Shown here piece by piece: positions 17,487 through 26,383 of a stretch of 64,000 nt of DNA. The position numbers were made by a program, and so were the translations under genes. Every line of letters starts with the position of its first letter. Position 1 is the first letter of the stretch. The notes below the pieces were generated by a model. That model did not search any database. It was not told where the DNA came from and was given only the letters and a program-made list of their open reading frames with translations. This DNA comes from Camelimonas fluminis (GTDB taxonomy: Bacteria > Pseudomonadota > Alphaproteobacteria > Rhizobiales > Beijerinckiaceae). The DNA lies in the NCBI RefSeq assembly GCF_014656355.1, contig NZ_BNCG01000001.1:1-64000 (forward strand). Direction: 5' to 3'.

Positions 17487-18885
17487 CGTCGTTCGTCGCG
17501 AAGCTGACCCTGACGTGGCAGTTGTCGAGAATGGAGTTGTTGGGGCCGTATGCCCTTTCGATCTGGTTCAGCGACTGCGCGATCAGGAATGCTTTGAGGC
17601 CGTAGCCCGCCATGAAGGCAAGCGCGCTCTCGAAGAAGTCGAGCCGCCCCAGCGCCGGAAACTCGTCGAGCATCAAGAGCAGCCGGTGACGGTCGCCCTT
17701 CGCCTGTAGATCCTCGGTCAGACGGCGGCCTATCTGGTTCAGCAGCAACCGGATCAGCGGCTTGGTGCGATTGATGTCGGACGGCGGCACGACGAGGTAG
17801 AGCGTCGTCGGCCGCTCGCCGCCCACGACATCGCTGATGCGCCAGTCGCAGCGCCGCGTCACCTCGGCGACGACGGGATCGCGGTAGAGGCCGAGGAACG
17901 ACATGGCCGTGGACAGGACGCCGGAACGCTCATTGTCGGATTTGTTCAGCAGCTCGCGCGCCGCGCTGGCGACGACGGGATGCGGCCCGTCCTCGCCGAG
18001 ATGGGCGGTCTTCATCATGGCGCGCAGCGTGGATTCGACCGGGCGCTTCGGATCGGAGAGGAAGTTGGCGACACCGGCGAGCGTCTTTTCCGGCTCGGCG
18101 TAGAGGACATGGAGGATCGCGCCGACCAGAAGCGAATGGCTGGTTTTTTCCCAATGGTTCCGCTTGTCCAGGCTGCCTTCGGGATCGACCAGAATATCGG
18201 CGATGTTCTGCACGTCGCGCACTTCCCACTCGCCGCGCCGCACCTCGAGCAAGGGATTGTAGGCCGAGGACTTTGGATTAGTCGGATCGAAGAGGAGCAC
18301 GCGGCCGTGGTGCGAACGGAAACCGGATGTCAGCGTCCAGTTCTCGCCCTTGATGTCGTGGACGATCGCCGAGCCCGGCCAGGTCAGTAATGACGGCACG
18401 ACAAGGCCGACGCCTTTGCCCGATCGCGTCGGCGCGAAGCACAGCACATGCTCCGGCCCGTCATGGCGCAGATAGTCGCGGTCGTAGCGGCCGAGCACGA
18501 CCCCATCGGGATCGAGCAGCCCCGCGGCCTTCACCTCTTCCTTCTCGGCCCAGCGCGCCGAACCATAGGTCGCGACGTCCTTGGCTTCGCCCGCCCGCCA
18601 GACCGACATGCCGATGGCGACGGCGATGGCGATGAAGCCGCCCGATGCTGCGATGAACGCGCCCTGGGTGAAGATCTCCGGCGCATAGGCATCGTAGGAA
18701 AACCACCACCAGAAAAAGGCGGGCGGATGATAGAACGGCCAGCCGAACAGGACGAACCAGGGCGGCCCGAGCTGCGCCTGAAACCCGAGGCTCCAGGCGA
18801 CATATTCTGTCGCGCCCCAGATGGTGGAGAGGACGATGAGGAAGACGATCAGGATCTGTCCCCAGAGGATTTTGGTCGCTGACAT
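17486..18885 (-). pseudogene. traG: TraG/VirD4 coupling protein, C-terminus deleted
   Basis: Type IV coupling ATPase that delivers the relaxase-DNA complex to the channel. About 466 residues remain: membrane segments near 10-30 and 75-95, Walker A APTRSGKGVG, and Walker B LLLMLDEFPALG. The family reading holds until NCHVRVSFATND, then leaves frame into trbL and ends only at 16510. Full-length relatives are about 650 residues, so the last 190 are lost. The 791-residue open frame produced by the fusion has an out-of-frame tail and is unlikely to be a real protein. Confidence 0.8.
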
Positions 18886-18909
18886 TGCGATGGTCCTTGT
18901 CTGTCGAGG

Positions 18910-20649
18910 TTAGAGGCCGAGCCCGCGCTTGCGCCCGAAATCCCAATCGACGCCGCCGCCGTCGCGGGCGACGCCGGAGACGTGGCGGCCGAGCTGCTTG
19001 TCGAGGGATGGCGACCAGGGCACGAGCTGGAAGCCGAGGCCGTCGTCGATCATGGCGAAGCGGCCGGAGGCGAGCGTCAGGCGCTGGCGATAGGTGCCGG
19101 CGACATATTCGCCGCTCTCGGCCGGCTTGAACGGCTGGCCGGTCTCCTTCGCCAGCCTGCCGGCCACGGCATCGACTTCGCGGCGGCGGAGCGTATCGAT
19201 CAGGTTGCGGTTGAAGATGAGGCGGCGCCCCTGCCGTTCGGCGAGACCTTCACCGACCAGATGCTCCGCGCGCTGCCGCATCGCGTCGCGCACTTCGGCG
19301 CCGAAACCGCCGTCCGACATGGCGACGGGTTCGCGGGCGATGGATTGCCGGTCGAGCCAGGTCGCGCCGGTCGCGCTCACCTGATGTTGGAGATCAAGAT
19401 CGGAGCGGACGGCGAGCGCGACGCGGCGATCGCGTTTCGCGTCCTCAAAGGCGCGCAGCTCGACGATCGATCCTGGCGGGCCGTCGCCGGTGGCGTCGAG
19501 GTGCGGCAGCCTGATGTGATGGGTGCGGCCGTCCACGCCGTCGACCACGGCGTAGGCCGTTCCCTTCAGTTCGTCGTCAAGGCCGCGTTCGACCAGGCGG
19601 CCGATGACGGGAACATCGAGGCTTTCGCCGGCGAGGACATAGCTGCCTGAACCGCGCTCGATGCCGCGTTCGGTGAGCGCCCGGTGCATCCGCTTGATGA
19701 TGTCGCCGCGCTCGCCGAGTTCGCGCAGCGTGGATTCGGCCTCGGCCTTGATGAACCATTGCTGGTGTCCGACCTGTCCGGCGAGCCCCCGGATTTCGAG
19801 GGTGCGCAGCCTGCCGACCTTGAGCGCGTGAAACTCGTCCGGCTGCTGGCCGGGCTGCGGCGCGAGGTCGATGATGCCCGACTTGCAGGCGTCGCGGACA
19901 AGCTGCCTGTCGAGCTGTGTCCAGCGTTCGGCCTCGACCTGCCGCTCCAGATTGCGGTTGATCTCCAGATCGGTGCGCTGGCCAAGCTCCTGCGTGACGA
20001 TATCCTGTGCGCGGGCGCGCATTCCCTCCTTGATGTAGTCGCGGGAGATCACAAGGTCCTGGCCGTCGTCGGTGCGGCCGCGCAGGATGATATGGATGTG
20101 GGGATTGTCGGTGTTCCAGTGATCGACGCCGACCCAATCGAGCTTCGTGCCGAGATCCTTTTCCATCTGCCCCATCAGCTCGCGGGCATGGTCCTTGAGG
20201 TCGGCCATATCCACGGCGTCCTCGGGCGAGACGATGAAGCGGAAATGGTGCCGGTCGTCCTCGCAGCGCGCCGCGAAGTAACGGGCGTCCACGTTGTCGG
20301 CTTCAGGGCCGAACAGCCGCGCCCTCTCCCCGTCACGGGTCACGCCGTCGCGGCGCAGATAAGTGAGGTGCGCGGCAAGCGGCGCGGCGCGTGCGCTATG
20401 GCGCACCACGCGGGTCTTGATGACGACGATGCGCGTGCGGCTGGTCAGGAGGCGATTGGCCTGGATGCTGGCGCGCTGGCCGCGCCCGAAGCGCGAGCGG
20501 TTGCCCGTCGTGATCTTGCCGGAACGGGAGACGCGGCCCCCGGCCTTCTGCGCGGCGGCGAGCGCCTGCGCGATGAAAGGCCGGGCCTGCTGTGCGCGGG
20601 TCGAGCGGATGCGCCCAGGCCGGATGCGGATTTCGCTATCATCGGCCAT
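18910..20649 (-). CDS. DUF3363-type relaxase (VirD2-like)
   Basis: Relaxase that would nick the ICE at oriT and pilot the strand; about 579 residues. The N-terminal nuclease region has a Tyr candidate in HLTYLRRDGV and the metal-binding histidine block DNPHIHIILRG. A DUF3363 domain fills the C-terminal half (TGATWLDRQ and later). I chose ATG at 20649; an in-frame GTG at 20664 would add five residues, and neither has a strong ribosome site. It is followed by traG after 24 bases. It appears intact, so the element may still be mobilised by a helper. Confidence 0.85.
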   Translation of the reverse strand: MADDSEIRIRPGRIRSTRAQQARPFIAQALAAAQKAGGRVSRSGKITTGNRSRFGRGQRASIQANRLLTSRTRIVVIKTRVVRHSARAAPLAAHLTYLRRDGVTRDGERARLFGPEADNVDARYFAARCEDDRHHFRFIVSPEDAVDMADLKDHARELMGQMEKDLGTKLDWVGVDHWNTDNPHIHIILRGRTDDGQDLVISRDYIKEGMRARAQDIVTQELGQRTDLEINRNLERQVEAERWTQLDRQLVRDACKSGIIDLAPQPGQQPDEFHALKVGRLRTLEIRGLAGQVGHQQWFIKAEAESTLRELGERGDIIKRMHRALTERGIERGSGSYVLAGESLDVPVIGRLVERGLDDELKGTAYAVVDGVDGRTHHIRLPHLDATGDGPPGSIVELRAFEDAKRDRRVALAVRSDLDLQHQVSATGATWLDRQSIAREPVAMSDGGFGAEVRDAMRQRAEHLVGEGLAERQGRRLIFNRNLIDTLRRREVDAVAGRLAKETGQPFKPAESGEYVAGTYRQRLTLASGRFAMIDDGLGFQLVPWSPSLDKQLGRHVSGVARDGGGVDWDFGRKRGLGL

Positions 20650-20892
20650 GGCAGAGCCCCGCACGGTGCAAAAGGCGCAGGAAAATCAGGAAGATGGGCG
20701 CGGAGCGCGCGGTGCGCGAAAGCGCGGCACGGTGCGGAACGCGCCGAAAACCCAAGCAAAAACAACCGACCGACCGAAGCGCACCGTGCGCCTTTTTATC
20801 TCGCCATCGTCCGGTTGTTCTGCCTGCCTCTGCCCCTTGCGCCCTCCATGACACGCCGGAATACGATTGCCTGCGAAGGACGGCCCGCACGC
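20650..20892. other. Candidate origin of transfer (oriT) region
   Basis: The 243-base gap between relaxase and transglycosylase genes, the usual place for oriT in this ICE family. GCACGGTGC occurs at 20661 and 20727, and its complement GCACCGTGC at 20781, within a hairpin GCGCAC-C-GTGCGC (20779-20791) followed by five T. A TCCTGC string near 20690 on the minus strand resembles the core of P-type nic sites. No promoter is evident. Inferred from position and repeats only. Confidence 0.4.
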
Positions 20893-21672
20893 TCATGGGC
20901 GCTCTCCTGGACTGGAGCGTGCGACGACAAGGGGCGAATCCGATGTCGCGGCCGGATCGGATGGCCTTGCCGTGACGGAGGATCGGCCGTCGCCCGAACG
21001 CTCGCCGGCCGAGCGTGACGCAGCGGGGCGAGCGTCGGCGGAACGCACGACGAAGATCGCCGCCTCGCGCCAGTCGGGCGGCGGATCGGCTCGCCGGACG
21101 GACGTTTCCGGTGCGGCCGCGCCGCCGAGAACCGGCGCGAGCGCGGCGACATAGGCCCGCGTTTCGGCCGGCAATGCACGGCCGGTCGAGCGATGGTCGT
21201 CATAGCGGCCGGGACCGGCGTTGTAGGCCGCGAGCATCGCGCCGACATCGCCGTAGCGGTCCCACATTTCGCGCAGATAGGCCGCGCCCGCCATAATGTT
21301 GACGTGCGGGTCATAAGGGTCGCGGCCGAGACGGTAGCGGGCGCGCAAGGCGGCCCATGTGTCGGGCATGACCTGCATCAGTCCGAGCGCGCCCGCCGAG
21401 GAGATGGCGCGCACGTCGCCCGCGCTCTCGGCGCGCAGCACGGCGCGAATCCAGCGTTCCGGGATGCCGAACCGCTGCGCCGCCTCGGTGATGTGGGTGG
21501 CATAGGGATCGCGCGGCGACGGTCGCGCGATCGGTGTCTCCTGCGCCATCGTGATCGCCGGCATGGCGCTCGCGATGGAGAGGCCGGAAAGGAGAAGGAG
21601 AGCCATGCGCCGGGCGGCGTGATGCCGCCCATGCGCACTCCGATGGCTCGTCGATGGACTGCGAGCGGGCAT
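20893..21672 (-). CDS. Lytic transglycosylase (VirB1/TrbN-like)
   Basis: Cell-wall hydrolase that opens peptidoglycan for the conjugation channel; 259 residues. After a signal region (hydrophobic from about residue 23, ending TMAQ) comes an SLT domain with catalytic Glu in VLRAESAGDVRAISSAGALG, then LMQVMPDTW and AAYNAGPGRYDDH. The C-terminal 70 residues are Ser/Arg/Pro-rich and look unstructured. The start may be ATG at 21672 or an internal Met at about residue 23. It lies in the transfer operon next to DUF736. Confidence 0.88.
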   Translation of the reverse strand: MPARSPSTSHRSAHGRHHAARRMALLLLSGLSIASAMPAITMAQETPIARPSPRDPYATHITEAAQRFGIPERWIRAVLRAESAGDVRAISSAGALGLMQVMPDTWAALRARYRLGRDPYDPHVNIMAGAAYLREMWDRYGDVGAMLAAYNAGPGRYDDHRSTGRALPAETRAYVAALAPVLGGAAAPETSVRRADPPPDWREAAIFVVRSADARPAASRSAGERSGDGRSSVTARPSDPAATSDSPLVVARSSPGERP

Positions 21673-21675
21673 CGG

Positions 21676-22008
21676 TCAGCTCCGATCTTCGCGCTGTCGA
21701 GGACGCTTCCATGCGAGCCGGAAGGTCCGTCCGTCGTCGTCGGCCTGGAACAGCGCCGGACGAAACACGGTCAGAAAGAGCGGGCTGTCGATCTCCAGGG
21801 CGATGTAGTCACCGGCGCGTTCGCCGACACGTTTCCAGGCCGCGCCGATCTCGGGGCCGTTCTCGTCGTCGAGGTGAATGCGATAGTCCGGCGCGTTCTC
21901 GGCGTCGCTCGGATCGGTGGCGACGAGCACGATCGCCTCGTCGATGTCGAACAGCCGGACGCGGCCGACATAGCCGTTGGCCGTCGGTTCAAAGATGGGA
22001 TTGGGCAT
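21676..22008 (-). CDS. DUF736 family protein
   Basis: A 110-residue member of DUF736 (PIFEPTANGYVGRVRLFDI, YRIHLDDENGPEIGAAWKR), small proteins always found beside ICE transfer genes. No catalytic motif, membrane segment or signal is visible. It overlaps the end of traF by 20 bases and ends just before the transglycosylase start, so it is part of the transfer operon. Function unknown. Confidence 0.85.
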   Translation of the reverse strand: MPNPIFEPTANGYVGRVRLFDIDEAIVLVATDPSDAENAPDYRIHLDDENGPEIGAAWKRVGERAGDYIALEIDSPLFLTVFRPALFQADDDGRTFRLAWKRPRQREDRS

Positions 22009-22612
22009 GGTCAGTCTCCTTCTGGTTGGTGGGCTGGTTGATCGGGGAAATGCGGCGCGTGCGCCCGGTCAGCGCGTCGGCGCGCCACTCGAAGCGGCCG
22101 TTGCTGTCTTCGTCGGTCCACAGCGGGACCGCGTGGCCGATGATCCGGTCGGTTGAGGTCAGGCCGAAGTAGCGGCCGTCGAGGCTGTCGCGGACCTGCC
22201 AGTTCATGAGGAAGACTTCGCCGGTCTGGATGCGGCGGCAGCCCTGCCAGGCCGGCAGATCGCGCCCAACGCGGTCGCGCTCCAGCGCCTTGCCGACCTC
22301 CACGCCGTCAACGGCGATGGTGAGGTTCGAGCGGCAGACGGTCTGCCCGGAAACGCCGAGGACGCGCTTGAGCAGCGGCACGCCCCTGGGCAGATAGCCG
22401 CGCTCGGCCATGAAGGCGGAGAGCGGTTCGGGTGCGTCGACCGCGACGAGATCGGTGGCGTCGAACGGCCCGTCGACGTCGATCGTGTAGAGGCCGATGG
22501 GCGCGCTGGCCGAGGCGTTCCATAGGAGCTTGATCGGCATCGGCGTGACCGCCGGATAGCCGATGCCCATCGTGGCGAGCACCATGACGAGGATGAGGCC
22601 GGCGCGCGTCAT
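21989..22612 (-). CDS. traF: TraF-type S26 signal peptidase
   Basis: Conjugation-specific serine protease that processes and cyclises the pilin; 207 residues. An N-terminal membrane anchor (LILVMVLATMGIGYPAV) is followed by the catalytic Ser region NASASAPIGLY and catalytic Lys in PLLKRVLGVSGQTVC. The C-terminus holds the family box SLDGRYFGLT. The start is ATG at 22612, overlapping the DUF2840 stop. Its pilin substrate TrbC is not in the window, apparently lost in the trb deletion. Confidence 0.88.
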   Translation of the reverse strand: MTRAGLILVMVLATMGIGYPAVTPMPIKLLWNASASAPIGLYTIDVDGPFDATDLVAVDAPEPLSAFMAERGYLPRGVPLLKRVLGVSGQTVCRSNLTIAVDGVEVGKALERDRVGRDLPAWQGCRRIQTGEVFLMNWQVRDSLDGRYFGLTSTDRIIGHAVPLWTDEDSNGRFEWRADALTGRTRRISPINQPTNQKETDHAQSHL

Positions 22613-23130
22613 GGCTGGACCTTCCTGCGCAGGAGGAAGGCGCGATGCTGGTCGAGCGTGTAGGCGCGTGGGCGCTGAGCGGCGGCCATCCGGTTGTGGA
22701 CATGCCGCCAGTGTTCCGGCGAAACGGCGTCTGCATCGATGCCGAGCGCCTCGATCGCATCGACGTGGCGCAGCACGTCCTCGACCTTCGGCCAGCCCTC
22801 GATCTTCAGAAGGATTTCGCCGCCCGGCCGCACGAAGGGCAGCGTCTGGTATGCCTCGCCCGGTTCGACCGCGCGCACGATATCGATGCGCGAGATGATC
22901 GTGCCGAAGTTGTTCGCCGCCCATCGGACGAAGGCGAAGACGGTGTTCGGCCGGAAAGAGAGAATGCGCTGGCGGCGGTCGATGATCTGTTCGTTCGCCG
23001 CCTGGCCGAACCTGATCCAGTATTCGATCTTCTTCTCGATCCACGTCAGTTCGACGCGGGTCATGCGATCATGGGTGAGCGCGGACGGCATCGGGCCGCC
23101 GCGCGCGCGGGGGACCGCAGTGCCGGTCAT
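22609..23130 (-). CDS. DUF2840 family protein
   Basis: A 173-residue protein of the ICE-associated DUF2840 family (VELTWIEKKIEYWIRFGQ, then FRPNTVFAFVRWAANNFGT). No signal or membrane segment. It is coupled by ATGA overlaps to the ribbon-helix-helix gene upstream and to traF downstream. Function unknown. Confidence 0.82.
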   Translation of the reverse strand: MTGTAVPRARGGPMPSALTHDRMTRVELTWIEKKIEYWIRFGQAANEQIIDRRQRILSFRPNTVFAFVRWAANNFGTIISRIDIVRAVEPGEAYQTLPFVRPGGEILLKIEGWPKVEDVLRHVDAIEALGIDADAVSPEHWRHVHNRMAAAQRPRAYTLDQHRAFLLRRKVQP

Positions 23131-23378
23131 ATGGGGTCTCCTGAGGTCGGGGGAAATTCGCGCGAGAGCAGCTCGCGCAGCATGTCGGCGACGGTTACGC
23201 CGCGCCCGAAGGCCGCGATCTTGATCCGGCCGCGCAGCGCGGGCGTCACGTCGATGGTGAGCCGCGCCGTGTAGGCGGTGGGCTCAGATGCGCGTGGCGG
23301 GATCTCGGCCGTCCTGATCCATTGCTCGGGATCGGCGGGGCACCTGGCGAAGCCGCGCTTTTCGACGCGGGCCGTCAT
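23127..23378 (-). CDS. Small ribbon-helix-helix-like protein
   Basis: An 83-residue protein whose second half reads as a beta-strand plus two helices (YTARLTIDVTPALRGRIKIA, VTVADMLRELLSREF), typical of ribbon-helix-helix DNA-binding or partition accessory proteins. It lies between the methyltransferase and DUF2840 genes with four-base overlaps on both sides. It may partner ParA encoded two genes upstream, an inference from position. Confidence 0.7.
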   Translation of the reverse strand: MTARVEKRGFARCPADPEQWIRTAEIPPRASEPTAYTARLTIDVTPALRGRIKIAAFGRGVTVADMLRELLSREFPPTSGDPI

Positions 23379-24118
23379 GACACGCCTCCATCGTTGAAGG
23401 GCAAGAGCGAGGCGAGCCGTGAGCGGGCGCGCTCGGCCATGTCGGGATCGATCTCGCAGCCGATATAGCGGCGACCGGACAGCCGGCAGGCTTCGCCGGC
23501 CGCGCCGGACCCTGCGAACCAGTCGCCGAGCAACCCGCCTTGCGGGCAGCTCGTGCGGATCAGGATTTCGAGCAGCACCGACGGCTTTTCGGTCGGATGG
23601 ATCGCGCGGCCGTGGCAATTGCGCAGGTAGATGACCGAACGCATGATGCGCGGCCCGCCGTCGTGGCTGACGTAGTGGCCGGCATCGATCTGGCCGGTAT
23701 GGGGAGGACGCTGCTTGCGGCGGACGGTGCGCGCCGTCGCATCGGGCGTGGTCTGGACGTCGTTGTAGATGTCGCGCCAGGCCGTCTCGGCCGGGTAAAA
23801 CTGCACGGCCAACTCATGCACGTGCTTGAAGCGGTCGGCATGAAAGCTGGAGCCGTTCTTTTTCTCCCAGACGATCTCCTGTGCGATGCGCAGGCGCGCG
23901 TCCGCGAAACGGTCGGCGGTCGCCATGGAGCTGCGTAGCGAGCCGAAGACCCAGATCGAGCCGGTCGGCTTGAGCGCGGCGCGCGCCAGTGCCAGCCAGC
24001 CCTCGACGCGCCGATCCCAGGCAAGCGAGGTGTCGCCATAGGGCGGATCGGCGAGGATCATGTCGAACGGGCCGCACGGCGGCATGAGTTCGCGGCAGTC
24101 ACCGGCAAGGACGATCAT
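23375..24118 (-). CDS. Beta-class DNA methyltransferase
   Basis: Site-specific DNA methylase of 247 residues. The catalytic DPPY motif is at the N-terminus (MILADPPYGDTSLAWD) and the AdoMet site at the C-terminus (HPTEKP, then DWFAGSGAAGEACRLSGRRY), the order of beta-class N6-adenine or N4-cytosine enzymes such as CcrM. No specificity subunit or restriction enzyme is nearby. It is locked into the transfer operon by ATGA overlaps with parA and the ribbon-helix-helix gene. It may protect or mark the element's DNA; the target sequence is unknown. Confidence 0.88.
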   Translation of the reverse strand: MIVLAGDCRELMPPCGPFDMILADPPYGDTSLAWDRRVEGWLALARAALKPTGSIWVFGSLRSSMATADRFADARLRIAQEIVWEKKNGSSFHADRFKHVHELAVQFYPAETAWRDIYNDVQTTPDATARTVRRKQRPPHTGQIDAGHYVSHDGGPRIMRSVIYLRNCHGRAIHPTEKPSVLLEILIRTSCPQGGLLGDWFAGSGAAGEACRLSGRRYIGCEIDPDMAERARSRLASLLPFNDGGVS

Positions 24119-24768
24119 GAACCGTCCCTCCCGATGCGCAGCCGCGCGACCTCGGATGCGAGCGCGGCGATTTCGCGTGCGGCGGGCGATCGGCTGTCGA
24201 TCTCCGAGGCGAGCCGCCCGGACTGCGCGGCGTCGGCGAAGACGATGCGCTGGCCGATGGTCGCGGCGAGCACCGGCGGATCGTGATCGGCCAGCGTTTC
24301 GGCGGTCTCGCGAGCGATGACGGTGCGCGCGGCGCAGCGGTTGAGAACGAAGCGGGCAACGAGCTGCGGCCGGTAGATCCGCGCTTCCGACAGGAGCGAG
24401 AGCATTTCGGCCGAGGCCCAGCCATCGAGCGGCGACGGCTGCACCGGGATCAGCACGAGGTCGGCGGCGAGCAAGGCCGAGCGCATGAGGCCGGCGACGC
24501 GCGGCGGGCCGTCGATGACGATGTGATCGGCATCGCGTGCCAGCTCGGGAGCTTCGCGGTGGAGCGTATCGCGCGCCAGGCCCACGACGCCAAACGCGCG
24601 TGGCAGGCCCTCACGGCTGCGCTGCTCGGACCAGTCGAGCGCCGACCCTTGAGGGTCCGCGTCGATCAGCGTGACGCGCCTGCCGTGCCCAGCGAGTTCA
24701 CCGGCGAGATGCAGCGCGAGCGTCGTCTTCCCGACGCCGCCTTTCTGATTGAGGAGCGCGACGATCAT
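24115..24768 (-). CDS. parA: ParA-family partition ATPase
   Basis: Walker-type partition ATPase of 217 residues. Deviant Walker A NQKGGVGKTT at residues 7-16, VTLIDADPQGSALDW for the second motif, and Walker B in HIVIDGPP. Directly downstream of repA with an ATGA overlap. With RepA it suggests that the excised circle is replicated and segregated. Confidence 0.92.
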   Translation of the reverse strand: MIVALLNQKGGVGKTTLALHLAGELAGHGRRVTLIDADPQGSALDWSEQRSREGLPRAFGVVGLARDTLHREAPELARDADHIVIDGPPRVAGLMRSALLAADLVLIPVQPSPLDGWASAEMLSLLSEARIYRPQLVARFVLNRCAARTVIARETAETLADHDPPVLAATIGQRIVFADAAQSGRLASEIDSRSPAAREIAALASEVARLRIGRDGS

Positions 24769-25940
24769 CGGCGTCCCCCCGATGGGTCGAGGGGAAGCTG
24801 GGGCGCTTCGGGATCGCCGCCCTGGGACGGGAGGATGTTGCCGGAAGCCGTTCGGGGGCCGGATCGTTCGGTCGGGACGCTTTTTTTCGCGGCTACACTG
24901 AGGCTTCTGGCGGTGTCGCGGATGAGGTTCTCCACATCGCGCGCGCGCTCTTCAAAGTTAGATTCTTGGTTAGACTCTAAGTTAAGGGCGCGAATCCGCC
25001 TGCGATTTCCAGACGTTAAGGCCGGTTTGGGTTCCTGATAGCACGAGCCTCGGGTTCCCGATGGCACGATAGTCCGGGTTCCCGATAGCACGAGGCCGTC
25101 CACAGGCTTTCCACAGGCCGGGAGCGGCTCGAAAGCGAGCAGCGTGCGCCCGCCGATCTCCGCCTCCAGCGACAGGACGTAGCCGGGCAGCGGCTGGCGC
25201 CGCACGATGTCGCGCAGCTCGAACGCGAAGCGTTTGAACGGTGACAGACTGCCGGATTTGACGTGGAGGTGGCGCAGATCGAAACGCCAGCCGTCGCGCT
25301 GGCGGCCGCCATGCTTGCGCACGATGCGGTAGAGCCAGCGGTCGAGGCCGCCGGTGAGATCGAAATAGGCCGGGTCGATGGTGAGGATGAGCGCGTCATC
25401 GAGGACGGCTTTGTAGAACCAGTCGGGGACGATCAGTTCGATGCCGTCCGGCCGCCCATGGCTGTCGGTGCGCTCCTGCCATTCGTTGATCCATGAGAAA
25501 CGATGGCGGCGGCCCTCAGTGGGCTGGCGGATCGACGTCGAAATGGTGGTCGATTGCAGCCGGTCCAGCGCCGCCTTGAGGCGCTGGTAGTCGCGCAGCG
25601 ATGTGCCGCGTCCGACATAGGTGAGGATTTCATAGGGCGTCGCGGCCATCAGCCTGGAGGTACGGAGCCCGTTGTCGCGGGCTTCGACGATCTGGCTGGC
25701 GGCCCAGATCAGGATGTCGGCGTCCCAGATCGTGGCCATGCCATGATCGGGGACGGCCTCGACGCGGATCGTGATGTCGCCGGCCGCAAAGTCGATCGGG
25801 GCGACGCGATGGGATTTGGAGAGGGAGAAGAATGGATAGGCCATGAGATCCTGCGCATCTCGTGGCGCGAAGTCGCCGGGGAGCGCGCGGAACAAATCAA
25901 GCTGCCCACGCTCCGAAGGGTCACGACGCCGCACCACCAT
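24765..25940 (-). CDS. repA: Plasmid-type replication initiator (RepA family)
   Basis: Replication initiator of 391 residues with the RepA winged-helix region (LMAYPFFSLSKSHRVAPIDF, YEILTYVGRGTSLRDYQRLK, FSWINEWQE). The C-terminal third is low-complexity and carries three repeats (25,029-25,094) that could be iterons within the gene. The start is ATG at 25940. It leads an overlapping gene series repA-parA-methyltransferase-RHH-DUF2840-traF. It would allow autonomous replication of the excised ICE circle. Confidence 0.85.
   Translation of the reverse strand: MVVRRRDPSERGQLDLFRALPGDFAPRDAQDLMAYPFFSLSKSHRVAPIDFAAGDITIRVEAVPDHGMATIWDADILIWAASQIVEARDNGLRTSRLMAATPYEILTYVGRGTSLRDYQRLKAALDRLQSTTISTSIRQPTEGRRHRFSWINEWQERTDSHGRPDGIELIVPDWFYKAVLDDALILTIDPAYFDLTGGLDRWLYRIVRKHGGRQRDGWRFDLRHLHVKSGSLSPFKRFAFELRDIVRRQPLPGYVLSLEAEIGGRTLLAFEPLPACGKPVDGLVLSGTRTIVPSGTRGSCYQEPKPALTSGNRRRIRALNLESNQESNFEERARDVENLIRDTARSLSVAAKKSVPTERSGPRTASGNILPSQGGDPEAPQLPLDPSGGRR
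25029..25094. repeat. Three iteron-like direct repeats inside repA
   Basis: GGGTTCCCGATAGCACGAG occurs at 25076-25094, with copies at 25052 (one change in the first 18 bases) and 25029 (one change), at 23-24 base spacing, about two helical turns. They encode a repeated SGT-type peptide in RepA but the spacing suits initiator binding, so they may form the replication origin. Confidence 0.5.
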
Positions 25941-25958
25941 GAATGGGACCGGCCACGA

Positions 25959-26240
25959 TCAGCGTGCGTATCGGCCGGCGCTCTGGCCGGTCGGCAGCGT
26001 CTGGCGCTTTGCGGGAAGCACGGATCCACGCGGATCGGAGGTCGAGGTGACGGCGCCGCGCTCGGCCCAGGTTTCCAGATCTTCGACGGCATAGACGACG
26101 CGGCCGCCGAGCTTGCGGTAGGCCGGGCCGGTCCCGTAGGTCCGGTGTTTTTCGAGAGTGCGGGCGGATAGGCTGAGAAATTCAGCGGCTTCCTTGGTCC
26201 GCAGGTAGCGTGGCGGGAGCGCGGCGGTATCGGGTCGCAT
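25959..26240 (-). CDS. AlpA/RdfS-like excisionase (recombination directionality factor)
   Basis: A 93-residue winged-helix protein: LRTKEAAEFLSLSARTLEKH forms the HTH and YRKLGGRVVYAVEDLETWAE the wing, as in HTH_17/AlpA excisionases. The tail is basic. Its place directly upstream of repA matches rdfS of ICEMlSymR7A, the factor that turns the integrase toward excision. The regulatory genes upstream of it strengthen the assignment. I rate the family as clear and the specific role as likely. Confidence 0.75.
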   Translation of the reverse strand: MRPDTAALPPRYLRTKEAAEFLSLSARTLEKHRTYGTGPAYRKLGGRVVYAVEDLETWAERGAVTSTSDPRGSVLPAKRQTLPTGQSAGRYAR

Positions 26241-26383
26241 GGGGCGAGCCTCCGTGGGGTTGCTGGGGGCCGCTGGCGATCAGCGGCTGACAGCGACCAC
26301 GGTGGCGGAGAACCGTCGGCGGGATGGATGGGGGACTTGAGGCGGCTAAAATCTCCACCCCGGATGCCATGGAGGCGCGGCGA

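Noticed and set aside
16510-18885. 791-codon frame read as one TraG-like protein
   Set aside because: After the traG/trbL joint the frame reads trbL out of phase with Arg-rich nonsense. It is a deletion product, not a fusion protein with a new domain.
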